Below, piece after piece: positions 13,251 to 25,125 of a stretch of 64,000 bases of DNA. Numbering within the stretch: the first letter of the stretch is position 1; each line of letters opens with the position of its first letter. The position numbers and the translations under genes are program-made. Origin of the DNA: Citrus sinensis (Eukaryota; Streptophyta; Magnoliopsida; Sapindales; Rutaceae); NCBI RefSeq assembly GCF_022201045.2, contig NC_068564.1, positions 33,695,001 to 33,759,000 on the forward strand, read 5' to 3'. The notes below the pieces were generated by a model, which saw nothing but the letters and a program-made list of their open reading frames with translations, was not told the DNA's origin and ran no database searches.

Positions 13251-13414
13251 GTGGAGTCATTTTTTTTTTGGTATATTAAACTATCTAGTATTCGAATTCG
13301 GTAGGACCATTAGGGCGGCAAAACTCTCCTAACAAGTATTTAATACAACTGTATTTTTAAATCTCGTACCGAAGACCTTGGTTAAATTAGAACAGCCTCG
13401 CGTGGAGTCATTTT
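13251..13414 (-). mobile_element. SINE-like retroposon with target-site duplication
   Basis: An element of about 135 bases is flanked by a direct repeat GTGGAGTCATTTT (13251-13263 and 13402-13414). On the minus strand it ends in an A-run (T-run at about 13261-13269 on the plus strand) just inside the left repeat, as expected for a poly(A)-tailed retroposon inserted in minus orientation. It has no coding capacity. A tRNA-like head with clear A and B boxes is not obvious, so it may be 5'-truncated. Confidence 0.7.
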
Positions 13415-14363
13415 AATTTACTACTAATCCAACTTCCTAGAAAGAGAGGAGGCCAAAAAGTCCATGACAAATTTAAATATAAGCCAGGTTTTGGATATGG
13501 GGCCTTGTCGATACTAGCTACTAAGACGATTTCTTTGGTTGAATTTGACTTCTGACTATGTTATAGAAAAACCTTCATTTAGTTGAATCCAAGGCGTCAT
13601 TTCGAATTGAGCTTGTTTCTATTTTTTTGACTTGAGCTCGTTTTTGTTTTTGTTTCCATTCAACCGGGACCCATGTCTACGTGAAAGACCCTTTGTAAAT
13701 TTTTCTATCCTTCTCTCGAGTCTCAACTTATAAAGGAAAATCCCAAATATTACCTGAGAAAATATGAACACGTATGATCGATAATTAACGAGAGATAAAA
13801 TAACCATCGGCTCTCTTTCGCTCTTTCTATTATAGGTCAACAAAGAAAAAAGTCGTGGACTTGTAAACAAAATAAGAAGCCAAAGTCTTAGATTCTACAG
13901 GTTCACAAATTTACTTTTATCTCACGTTAAGTGATTCTTTATTTGACATATATTACCAGCTAATAGTTGCAATGCAGATATTATCGATATATCACGGCAC
14001 TACAAAAACTAAAAAAGTATTGGTGAGGCGTAAAATTCTGAAATTCATATGGAAATAGTGGAAGTGTCCAGAACGTGTTGAGGATCGGAAGCTGAATCAA
14101 AATGACATGCAGTGTTGTCTCCAATTTCCCAGCCTTTTGCAGGTCATTTGTTCAAAGTTCAATAAAAGAGCCCTATATGTCTCCTGCTTGCAGGAAGCAC
14201 TTTTATGTTCTCTCTATTAAAAGTCAGCTTAAAAGGTCGCCATGCTGTTTCATTCTTTCTTTCCCATAAGAAACGAAACATCTCATATTCCTTATTTAGA
14301 TATACATCTTTTCTTCCTTAAGATGAATAATTAAAAGTGATTTCACGTATGCTAAGTGCTTTG

Positions 14364-17000
14364 ATGGCCTACAAAATCGTGACCCTCTTCCTTCTCCTTA
14401 CCCTTTCTCTCCCCCTCAATTTGCAATGCACAAGATCGCCAAATTGGATTAGAGGAGGCTACTGGCATGCTCACAGTGAACTCCCCATTGCAGAAATACA
14501 TTCTGCTCTTTTCAGTCACCTTATGTGTGCTTTTGCTTTTATAAACTCCTCCACCTACAATATTTTCATCAACTCCACCTCTGAACAATTCTTTGTAATC
14601 TTCACCAACACTGTAAAACACAGAAACCCATCGGTTGTAACACTTCTATCAATCTGGGGTGGTGCAATCTTTTCTTCAATGATAAACCAATCTTCTAACA
14701 GAAAGTCTTTCATCAAATCCTCCGTAGAAATGGCTCGGTTTAACGGATTTCATGGCCTAGATCTTCATGGTGTTCTGCCAGACAAAGGTACCAATATTAC
14801 CAAATTAGGGACCCTATTTGATGAATGGAGGGCTGAAGTAACTTCTGAGTCAGAAAATCGGGCAAGTCTCAACTATTATTGGTAATGACAAGTCATCACT
14901 TGCCAGCTCTTGAATCAGTGAGTTACCCTTTAGATTCTATGCAGAGAAACTTGGACTGGATACATGTTTTAAACTTTGACTACTATTTGCCTACGAGGGA
15001 TAACTTCACAGGTGCTCATTCTGCTCTATACAGCTCTTCAAGATGGTTCAATACAAATGATAGTATAACAGAATGGTTAAAAAGAGGATTTCAAGCTAAG
15101 AAGCTGTTTTGGGGCTGCCTTATCATGGCTACGCATGGACACTCGTTAATCCTGATGAAAATCCTGTTGGTTCTCCGGCTACAGGTCCAGCCATCACGAT
15201 AGATGGCTCCGTAGGCTTCAAGTTCATTAAAGGATTCATTCGAGATTATGGTTATGGGGCTGCTTCGGTGTACAATCATTCTTATGTTATGAATTTCTTC
15301 AGTGCGAAAACAACTTGGGTCAATTTTGATGGCGTTGAGACAATTAGATCAAAAGTTTCTTTTGCAAAAGAGAAAGGGCTGCTGGGTTATCATGCGTTTC
15401 AACTTTCCAATGATGATAAATGGGAGCTTTATTCAGCTGGTATGCAATTGTTGATTACTTATGAATCGAAAAAAATTTGAATTATAAGCTTTTTGAGACA
15501 TTCAGATTAACTGAACAAAAACCATTTTCACAGCTCAAGAAGTGGGTAATGATCAGAAAAACAGCCCGCGGATGTTGGTAATTATAGGGAGATCAGGAGT
15601 TCAGGACATGCGGTGTAAAAGATTGTGGAGTTTTTCTTCAAAATATATCAATATGTTTTTCTAGAAATATGGCAAGCCTTCTGTTATGAGTGGTCGTCAT
15701 TATCAAATACCAAATTTACATGGGCATCCATGTCCTTTTGACAGGGGATATTAGCCAAGGGACAGGAAATAGCTGTGAAAAGACTTTCCAAAACTTCACA
15801 ACAAGGGCTTCAGGAGTTTGAAAATGAAGTTAAGCTTACTGCAAGACTTCAACATGTAAATCTAGTTCCGGTTGTGGGAATTTGTACAAAGGGGAGAAAA
15901 GATGCTGATTTACGAGTATATGCCAAACAAGAGCTTGGATTACTACATTTTTGGTAAGAAGACACTGCGGTCCTAGGGACAATGATTTCGTACTCCACGC
16001 TCTTAATTCGATCACATTTAAGCTTTACAGAAAGCATTCAGTCTTAAGCGGTCTGAAATGTTTCTTTCTAGCTTTTGCGATTGAAGTAATACTTTATGAG
16101 TCTGATTTTATGCAGATCCTCACAGGCGGCATCTCTTAGATTGGAGGCAACGCGTGCATATCATTGAAGGGGTTACTCAAGCACTTCTATATGTCCAAGA
16201 GTACTCAAATTTCACAATTGTTCGTAGAGATTTAAAGGCTAGTAACATTCTGCTGGACAAAGAGATGAAGCCCAAGATATCTGATTTCGGAATGGCTAGA
16301 GCTTTTACAAAGGATGCATGTGAAGCAAACACAGGCCGGATAGTCGGAACATAGTAAGCACATTTCCTACATGGTATTTGGCAAAAATATTGATTTTTGA
16401 TCTTTTCTTTGTTGAACACAATTGATAATAGATATTTTCTTTATAACACATTCCCCCTGAACATAAGAAAAGGTATATACTCCATGAAATACGATGTTTA
16501 TAGTTATGGGGTTCTTCCTCTACAAATCATAAGTGGCAAGAGGACATCACGCTATTATGGCCGCAATGAAGATTTGAACCTTTTAGAATTTGTAAGTTAC
16601 CTTTTCTTTCCTGTTTAAACTCATAATTCAGATTTTTTCCTGCATGTACATCTTGAGTTAGTTTAAGTTACAAAGCTCGATAACAAGTAAGTTTTTCCAG
16701 GCATATGAGTTGCGGAAAAATGGAGAAGGTACGGAGTTTTTTGATCCATCACTTGACGATTCATCTTCGGCATGGAAACTCATGAGATGCATGCAAATAG
16801 CTTTACTATGCGTCCAAGAAAATGCTGCAGATAGACCAGCCGTACTAGAAATTCTCACGATGCTCAATAATGAAACTGCAAACATAAAGGTTCCTAGGAA
16901 ACCTGCTTTTTCGGTTAAAAGCGATGAAGATGAATGCATACCAGAGGTGAAAATTTGTTCTGTCAATGATGCATCTATTACACAACTGATACCACGGTGA
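14364..17000 (+). pseudogene. broken GH18 receptor-like kinase copy
   Basis: Closest relative of the gene at 9001-12249, in the same order and orientation. It starts at MAYK, aligned with MACK of the intact copy; an upstream in-frame ATG at 14337 is less likely. The ectodomain motif reads GFHGLDLHGV, also lacking the catalytic glutamate. One-base deletions shift the frame near 14850 and near 15105. The transmembrane exon (from about 15535) stops homology after MLVII; the rest of that exon and the whole exon carrying the P-loop are missing. The next kinase exon (from about 15745) has another one-base loss near 15893, so CTKGE...MLIYEY is out of frame. The HRD motif reads RRD at about 16220. 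The splice acceptor and first codons of the PPEY exon (about 16445) are lost. The last exon (about 16701-17000) is intact. It cannot make a full receptor. An ectodomain-only product would also be frameshifted. Confidence 0.9.
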
Positions 17001-17997
17001 CCGCATAGACTTTCATGGTACATAATTGGAGAAGATATTGAAGTATTTGTATTTCCCCGTTTAAGTATTCTACTCAACCATTTTATACCTTGTTTTTGGT
17101 CTCATCTCAATTTGGTCATATACTCAGTTAATGCTTACTGCATCCTGACCGTGAAAACTACCTTAGAACTATTTTGCTCTTTGAGCACTCAGTATGGCTT
17201 CTTCCAGTCACTCATGTTTTACGCTCTGATCAATATTATTGGAACTATATCTGCTACAGTTGTATCTGGCCCCTTATTTCCTGAAAAATGAATTGTCTTT
17301 AGAAGGAAACAGAAAAAAGTGATCACAACACAAAGCTAGCAATGGTAGAATTAATGCAACTATTTACAGCTGCTCGATGGTATAATTTTTTTGGGGTTTC
17401 TTACTTAGTTGGCAATGTAAAGTTAGGAGACTATGATTCTGGATGTATGAGTGGAATTCTAGAAGAAATTATTTTCCACAAATTTAAAAAATTTGTAACG
17501 ACACTAGCTGGCTTGGTAGTTCGTGGGTCACACTCGTCCGGAGATATACTATTGCCTAAATTAGAAGTGTGCTAGTTGACAGAAGAAATCTAATTTCCCG
17601 CAGAGATTGCTTACCTTATTAGTTACATAAATTATTCTAATTTTAAATTATTTAAATAATTAGTTAAGAAAATTTACATTAAAAGTTAAAATAAAATAAA
17701 GATAAAAGCAGTAACAGAAATCACCAAAAAATTAAGACACTAAAACATCCGACCTTAACCAATCTAATTAATCCTCTATCTACATTATCAAAAATTTATT
17801 ACCCTGTTGATGGTTGAATAACCCTAATCCCTTTGATATACTTTCTTGAGCAATATCAAATATAATCTCATATACTATTATACTATATCTCCATTTGCAT
17901 TACAATATATGAAAACTCATTAATATCTATGGTATTATTGGATTAAGTATTAATTATATGAATCAAATTAGTACATCTTTGTCTCCCATGTAATTGA
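17001..17997. other. intergenic, AT-rich
   Basis: 3' flank of the broken receptor kinase copy and AT-rich sequence up to the LTR fossil. The 77-codon open frame at 17342-17575 has no recognisable homology and I regard it as chance. Confidence 0.5.
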
Positions 17998-19655
17998 TGT
18001 AGGACAAATCTAGTCATAGTAGGTCTGTAAATGTAATTTCCTTTTTTTTAGTTTAATTAGGATTTATCTTATATTTTCTTGTTTAAGTCATATTCCTTTT
18101 CTTATAAGGAAGTATAATTTTATTAGGAATAGAATAATCCTAACTAGTATAAATATGATTGTAATGCTCATTTCTTTACACAAGTTTCTCATCAATAATA
18201 TTCAGTATTTCTCAATTGAGATATTTTTTTCTTTTGTGAGAGTTTTCTTCTTGAGTTTTCAAGAACGTACGCTAGAACGAAATCTAGTATTGCTTCTGCG
18301 CTGCATTAAGTGGTATCAGAGTCTTTTTCTATGCCAAGAAGAGCTTTCCTACCCATCAACCACCCTTTATACACAATTTCTTCCTCTACCATCCATTAAT
18401 TCCATCAAGTCAAAAAAACAAAAAAAAACTCGAGCCATCTTAACAACCACCGCATGCGGCTTCTGCCGCCACCATTTTTTTTGTCTTTTGGTTGATCTTA
18501 TCTACCATCATAACCAGAAGAAACCGGCCATCAAAACCCGACCCATCTCACCGCCATCCACCATGGTCACTGGAAAATGCACCAAACAGCCGCACCAACC
18601 GCCGGTCAATCCGCGGAACTTGATAGCCAACACCACTACCAATCCGCCCACCATTATCGGCCCTTTCTTTCCAACCTACTCCCACTGCCATCCGTCAGCT
18701 GGTTCACTGGAAACCGAAACCAACCTCTTCCACAACTTTGATTCAACTTTTCGGTCAATCCACAACGAATTTAGTCAAACCACCACCTTCATCACACTCA
18801 CCACCATTACATCTTCTAGATCCACCTATCTTAGTCCAATTTTCTGATCGATTGTTGCCGACAACACAAACTTTTTCTTATTTATAATTTTTTCCCATTA
18901 ATTTTTCTTAAATTATATTATTGCCCTATAATTTTATGTTTTCTTTAAAAAACCAAAAAGCCAAAAAAAAAGAAATTAAAAAAAGAAGAAGATTGGTATA
19001 GTGAGATATAAAGAAGATGATGATGATCATTTCTATTATGATGGATTTACTAATTCTAAGGATATTTTCGATTGGATCTTCAAAATTGAAGATACTCTTG
19101 AAGATATTCTAGAGGATAAACATGTCGAGTACGTGTCTTCTAAATTAATGGGACATTCGTCACAATGGTGAACAAACTTACAAGCAACACGAATTGGACA
19201 CGAAAGATACAAGATTCAAACTTGGCATATATAGTATGCACAAGAAAATGAAAGCTTATTTTATTCCTCCTAAATATTTTCGGACGATCCATCGTAAATT
19301 TGATTAGTGTCAACAAGGTACAAATTATGTTCGATTCTATGAATCTCAACTTCAGAACCATTGTTGTTGTGTGAATCTTTTTAAAGATGATGAAAATACA
19401 ATTTCAAGATTTGTGAAAGGATTACGTGTTGATATAAGTCATATTCCTTTTCTTATAAGTAACTATAATTTTATTAGGAATAAGATAAGCTTAACTAGTA
19501 TAAATAAGCTTGTTATGATTGTTTCTTTACACAAACTTCTCATCAATAATATTCAGTATTTCTCAATTGAGATATTTTCTCCTTTGTGAGAGTTTTTTTT
19601 ATTGAGTTTCAAGAACGTACACTAGAACAAAATCTAGTATCGCTTCCTCACTACA
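17998..19655 (+). mobile_element. LTR retrotransposon fossil, gag region only
   Basis: A 5' LTR of about 308 bases (17998-18305, TG...CA) is followed after five bases by a primer-binding site TGGTATCAGAGTC complementary to initiator methionine tRNA. A second, shorter LTR copy occupies about 19430-19655 and shares the blocks CATATTCCTTTTCTTATAAG, CAATAATATTCAGTATTTCT and AAGAACGTAC. The internal region is only about 1.1 kb and carries a gag-like relic (DGFTNSKDIFDW; later ISRFVKGLRVDI). No protease, integrase or reverse transcriptase is seen. The element is clearly broken, with several breaks and a shortened 3' LTR; the two LTRs have diverged, so it is not recent. No clear target duplication was found. 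Confidence 0.8.
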
Positions 19656-21425
19656 TCATTAATTCATAGCATCCATTACAGAGAACAAAGTGCGTAAATC
19701 TCTTATTGGTCTCATTATGTATTCTTAAATCATTTAAATATTGATTAAATATTTAAAAGTCTTAAGTATAATAATAAACAATTAATCATAGAATAATAAA
19801 ATAAAAGTAATACAAAATTATAGAATTAAATTTCCATTGTTAGGCTATATCGTAACCCTATTAAAATAAATTTAGTTCATGATATAAAGAGAATCCATAA
19901 AATTAATTAGCAACATTCAACCAAAGTAATTAAGAGAAGAATTAAAAAGTTTAGCCGTTGGACTGTGGTGAAATCTTCTTCTCCATGGCTTATCTTTAGT
20001 TCTCATGCCTCTCGACTTCTTCTAATTTCAGTTGCAGCTCCTATTCAATATTCTTTCAATCTCATTCTTTTAAGCAAATGTGCTCCCTAATCTCCAATGT
20101 ATTAATGATTTATTCCCAAAATATACCTATAATAAAAAAATAAAAAATTTAAGATAAAATCTTGAATAAAGAATAATAAAAAGGCATAATTTAAGTTAGA
20201 TAAACATTAAAATCATTTATATGTTATAAGCACATCATATACCACCTTCAACTAGGGATGGCACAATAACTCAAACTTGGATAATCTGGATGATTTAGGT
20301 TGGGTCTAACCCGCATTTGATCAAAATAATATATAGAATCAGGTATTAGTGTTCTTAAATCGGGCGTATTCGGGTCTAGAACCAAAAATGCTGAAACTAG
20401 ATATCTAAAACCTAGAGGATAGATTTTACTTTTCAAATACAAATATAGAAGGAAAAAATCAAGAAGACTATCACCCCCATTATCAATTGGACTATGGTAT
20501 GGTTTTACATTAATAATATCTGCTGGTGTATTATCTATGTCATTAATGAGATCATCATTGTAGTGGAATAAAAAGTAAAGATGTTGCAGCGATGTCGTCA
20601 ATGGTAACACCTTTTCTTTGACATCTACTAGTGTAATGTCATTCTCATCAATGAGATCATCTTTACAGTATATTAGAGAGTAATGTTGTTGCACTGATGT
20701 CATTGTTGGCAACACCTCTTCTCAAATATAAGAAACGAAGATGCTTGCCGTATAGGAAGTTTGAGTTTCCCGCATCATGGGCTCCTAAATTAGAATTTTA
20801 GGGGTAACAAAAATAAGAAGAAAATGGTCTTTTAATGCTCTTATATATATATTTTTAAACTTTGTAGGATAAAATAGTTTTTTAATTCATTTAGGGTAAA
20901 ATGATTATTTTTATTTAAATTCTTCCATAGAATTTAATTCTACCAATGTTAAAGTGGTTGATTAAATGCAAATATACAAAATAGAGGGTGCTGCTAAGTT
21001 ACATTAGCTGTAACTTACAGCTCACCTAAAATTAATTTTCCATAACCCCTGAATTATTTGAGTAGTTACAATTAGAGGTTTAAAGAAATTAGTTTTTAGG
21101 TGGTTGTATGTTACAACCAATGTAACATAGTAAGTTCCCTAACTAATACGTAAGAGACGAAGTTGTCCATCATACACGTCAGATGTGACATGCAAAATTG
21201 AATTTTCTTGGCTTTCCATTCAAGTTGGTTAAATTAACATAAATATCGACATTTATTATTTTGCCAACCGTCGAAGATTTTTTGGCTTTAGCTCTTGACC
21301 TTTTTCTAGTAGAATCTGCGGTGAATAGTAGCTTTCACATGTGAAAGTCTTGAAGCAAATCACCAAGCAAGCATGTGCCATAGCGCACTGTACCTTGACT
21401 GGGTATCGACCGCTACCTTTCTCTC
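19656..21425. other. intergenic between LTR fossil and third cluster member
   Basis: AT-rich. It contains a diverged tandem repeat (about 20516-20725) and, at 20253, a TAGGGATGGCA terminus resembling hAT ends. About 21240-21425 is the promoter of the next receptor kinase, with W-box cores (TTGAC) near 21296 and 21394. A 155-codon minus-strand open frame (20248-20715) spans the repeat and looks non-genic. Confidence 0.5.
20516..20725. repeat. two-unit diverged tandem repeat, period about 105
   Basis: ATGAGATCATCA near 20546 and ATGAGATCATCT near 20651, with flanking similarity (CTGCTGGTGTA versus CTACTAGTGTA, and GGTAACACCTTTT versus GGCAACACCTCTT), define two copies about 105 bases apart. 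In the minus-strand frame both copies read as related acidic peptides, but I see no gene. Confidence 0.7.
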
Positions 21426-24391
21426 ATGGCAATAAAAAGTATTCGTGTCCTCTTCTTTATCTTTCTTTCTTCTTTTCAGTTAGAGTTTTCAGATGCACAG
21501 ACCTGGATCAAAGCTGGTTACTGGCTAGCTGGCCGTGAGTTTCCGTTGTCTGACATAAATTCTGCCTTGTTTACTCACCTTATATGTGCTTTCGCTGAAG
21601 TTGATTCTTCCACCTACCAGCTTTCCATTTCCTCTGCCAATCAGCAATACTTCTCAATCTTCGCTAACAGCGTTAGGCGAAAAAACCCATCAATCAAGAC
21701 TCTTCTGTCAATCTGGAATGGACAGAATTCAACGTATCAATCCATTTTGGGCAACAAAAATATTAACCCTTCAGTTTTATCTTCAATGGTTGGCGACTCT
21801 TCTCACAGGAAGTCTTTCATTGAATCTTCAATAAGAACTGCAAGGCTTTATGGATTTCAAGGCATTGACTTGTTCTGGCTCTGGCCTAACAGTACGGACT
21901 TGAATAGTCTGGGAATTCTTTTAGATGAATGGAAAGCTTCTGCAAGTGATCAGCCAGAGTTGACGTTGTCAATGGCTGTTCGTTATTCGCCAACTCATGA
22001 AACCGTGAGTTATCCTATTGATTCAATGAAGAAGAACTTGAATTGGGCACATTTAGTGGCATACGACTATCATATGCCTTCGAAGGAAAATGTTACAGGT
22101 ATCCATGCTGCTTTATACAATCCTTCAAGCAATATTAGTACTGATTTCGGCATAAGAGAATGGTTAAGAAGAGGGTTCCCTGCAAACAAATTGGTTCTTG
22201 GTTTGCCATTTCATGGCTATGCATGGACATTAGTGAATCCCAATGACAACGACGTAGGCGCCAGGGCTTCGGGCCCCGGAATAACCATCGATGGTTCAAT
22301 GGGCTACAAATTCATCAGAGCATTTATTCAGAACTATGGTTATGGAGCTGCTCCGGTTTACAATGCTTCTTATGTAGTAAACTTATTCACCAGTGGAGCA
22401 ACTTGGATCAATTTTGATGGAGTGGAGACTATAAAAGCGAAGATTTCTTATGCCAAGGAGAAGAATTTACTGGGTTACAAGGCTTTTCAACTTTCTAATG
22501 ATGACAATTGGGCACTTTCTCGAGCAGGTATGTAATTACACAAATAATATAGGAATTTTAGCAGTACGTTTTGCCTAAACGTATTCAAATTTTGGCCATA
22601 GAATGTTATTTATAAGGAAACCTACATTCTATATTGGCAGCTCAAATAGAAGAAAATAATGATAAAGACAAGCAGAGGTTACTGCTACTAATTTTGCTTC
22701 CAATTGGTCTGGTTCTTATCCTAATAGCCTCCCTGATATGTTACTTCCGAAGAACTGCAATCAAGTCGAAAGGTAATATATATGCACTCTGAGTGATATA
22801 ATGACCCTTTTTTTAAAAAAATTTTGTTACTCCTTATAGTGAAATGCTCCATTTGCATTTCAGTGATGATAATTCTAGGCAGAAGAAACTTGCGTACCCC
22901 AGGAACTAGTACACCAGCTGCCGAATATTTTGACAGCGATACTCCTAATCTACAAGTATTCAGTTTTTCCGACATCAAGGCGGCTACAAATAATTTTTCC
23001 AGTGCAAACAAGCTTGGAGAGGGTGGATTTGGCCCCGTTTATAAGGTAAAATATACCCACACATACGGCTTTCCATGGAATTTTATCTCTATGTATGAGT
23101 GGTAAAACGTTGAGTTTATTTGCAGCTCGGAAGAGAAAATGGTAACCGAATGGAATCCCCTTTTTGCAGGGTAACTTGCCAAGAGGCCAGGAATTTGCAG
23201 TGAAGAGATTATCAGCAACATCTACTCAAGGACTTGAGGAGTTCAAGAATGAGGTTTCTCTGACTGCAAGACTTCAACATGTAAATCTACTTAGGGTTTT
23301 GGGATACTGCACTGAGAGAGATGAAAATATGCTGATATACGAATACTTGCCCAACAAAAGCTTGGATCTCTATCTCTTTGGTTATTACCTATATCTTTGG
23401 ATTCTGCCATTTGCTTAACTCCTATGTGTATCTGTAATTTTTATGAAATGTGATTGATGATCATTGATCAATGTTATGTTTTCAGACCCAATTAGACGAT
23501 ATGTTTTGGATTGGCAAAAGAGAGTGAACATCATTGAAGGGGTTACTCAAGGGCTTCTATATCTTCAAGAGTACTCTAATTTCAGAGTCATTCACAGAGA
23601 TTTAAAAGCCAGCAACATTTTATTGGACAATGAATTGAACCCCAAGATTTCAGATTTCGGAATGGCTAAACTTTTCAGAAAAGATGTAGACGAAGCTAAC
23701 ACAGGGAGGATTGTTGGAACATAGTAAGCAATCAAATTTAGCATCTCTGTCTTTCTTTCTTTTTCCTTTTTCAAATACTTAAAAAAATCTTATTGATATA
23801 TGCATATGCAGTGGCTATGTTCCTCCTGAATATGTTAAAAAAGGAATCTACTCCATGAAATATGATGTCTACAGCTTTGGAGTTCTGCTTCTGCAGATCA
23901 TAAGTAGCAAGAGGAACACCCGTTATTATGGCACGAGTGAAAACTTGAATTTTCTTGAATATGCAAGTCTTTCTCTTTTCTCGTTTTAGTTTTCTATTTG
24001 ATTTTGACAAGAATATATAATTAATGAATATGACTTTTAAGAAAGAACAATTAGTTACGTTCACGCATTTGCTTAGATGCAGGCATTTGAGCAATGGAAA
24101 GACAGCAAAGGTAAGGAATTTATCGATCCATCACTTGATGACTCATCTTCACCATGTAAGCTCTTGAACTGTATGCAAGTGGCTCTGTTATGTGTACAAG
24201 AAAATCCTGAGGACAGGCCATCAATGTTAGAAGTTTCATCCATGCTGAAAGATGATTCAATGGCCATTGCTGCTCCAAAAAGGCCTGCATTTTCAGCAAA
24301 GGGTGATGAAAATGCAGAAACCAGCTCCACATCGCGGCAAGAAATTTATTCATTCAATGATCCTGAACTTTCACAGTTAGAACCCAGATGA
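21426..24391 (+). CDS. chitinase-related receptor-like kinase (GH18 ectodomain, TM, Ser/Thr kinase)
   Basis: Seven exons: 21426-22527, 22641-22772, 22864-23045, 23170-23380, 23486-23723, 23812-23962, 24083-24391. They total 774 codons plus stop. Exons 3 to 7 have exactly the lengths of the first receptor kinase in this cluster (182, 211, 238, 151, 309). Signal peptide to about residue 24 (...EFSDAQ), GH18-like ectodomain, transmembrane helix in exon 2 ([19 protein letters not shown]), kinase with [25 protein letters not shown], and tail LSQLEPR. The GH18 motif is [12 protein letters not shown]145, D148, F150 and L152 replace the catalytic pattern, so hydrolysis is not expected. The ectodomain has an 11-13 residue insertion after LSIWNGQN relative to its neighbours. 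The sixth intron uses a GC donor (AT|GCAAGT at 23963), and the fourth has a weak GTTATT donor. Likely a plasma-membrane receptor; ligand unknown. Confidence 0.92.
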
Positions 24392-25125
24392 GATTTTAGT
24401 AAATTGTTTGATGTTACAAATTTTAACGCAACTTCGTGTGAAATTAGCTAGCATGGCTTCTGAATTCCACGTGTCACCTCACTTTCACAAGAATTCATCA
24501 ACGAAAGACAAATGAATAGCCCACAAAGTAAAATTAGATGTAAGATGCATATAATAATTAATTATTTGTTCTTTTGAATCACTCTGTTGTTTATTCCCTT
24601 GTGATTCACGCGATTGATGTTAATTACTTTGACAATTTTATGTCTTATCCTGAACTTTGTAATTGTTCATTACGGAGAAAACAACTTTGTTAAAACAGTA
24701 AACAAAAAACTAATGTTACAATCTTTCCCAATCGGTTACCAAATTTTATATGCTCAATAAATTAATTCCCCGACAATGTGTAAGCTTAATTTTTTCTCCG
24801 AAATCGCCTTTTGAATGGGTCACCATAAGCGAATTTCTCTGGAGGCACTTGTATACTAATCAACTTAATTAAACTAGCCATCGAGACAACATGTAGCTGT
24901 CTTCTATTAAAAGACAAATGAACCAAAATTGCCGAATTATATAACACTTGGAAGTTGGAACATTGATTTTTAGCTCAAGAATCTAAACCCCATGTGCTTT
25001 GGGTAAACACAAACATCCAAAACCATGCGTAATGCATTATAATAATTGCCACTTAGAAAGGCAGTTTGATATATAAACTCATGCAAGCCTAGCCAGCTCA
25101 TTAATTACATTTGTGAAAGAGATCG
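24392..25125. other. intergenic, 3' flank and chitinase promoter
   Basis: No gene seen. The final part before 25126 should contain the promoter and 5' UTR of the downstream chitinase. Confidence 0.55.

Larger units (their letters stand above)
12250..14363. other. intergenic between first two cluster members
   Basis: Contains the 3' UTR of the receptor kinase, a possible small LTR fossil (12530-12795), a SINE insertion (13251-13414) and the upstream region of the broken receptor kinase copy. No other gene is supported. Confidence 0.6.

Noticed and set aside
18155-18847. 230-codon open frame
   Set aside because: It lies across the 5' LTR, primer-binding site and leader of the LTR fossil and has low-complexity composition; not a host gene.
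20248-20715. 155-codon minus-strand open frame
   Set aside because: Consists of a diverged tandem repeat plus a hAT-like terminus; no domain or splice context.
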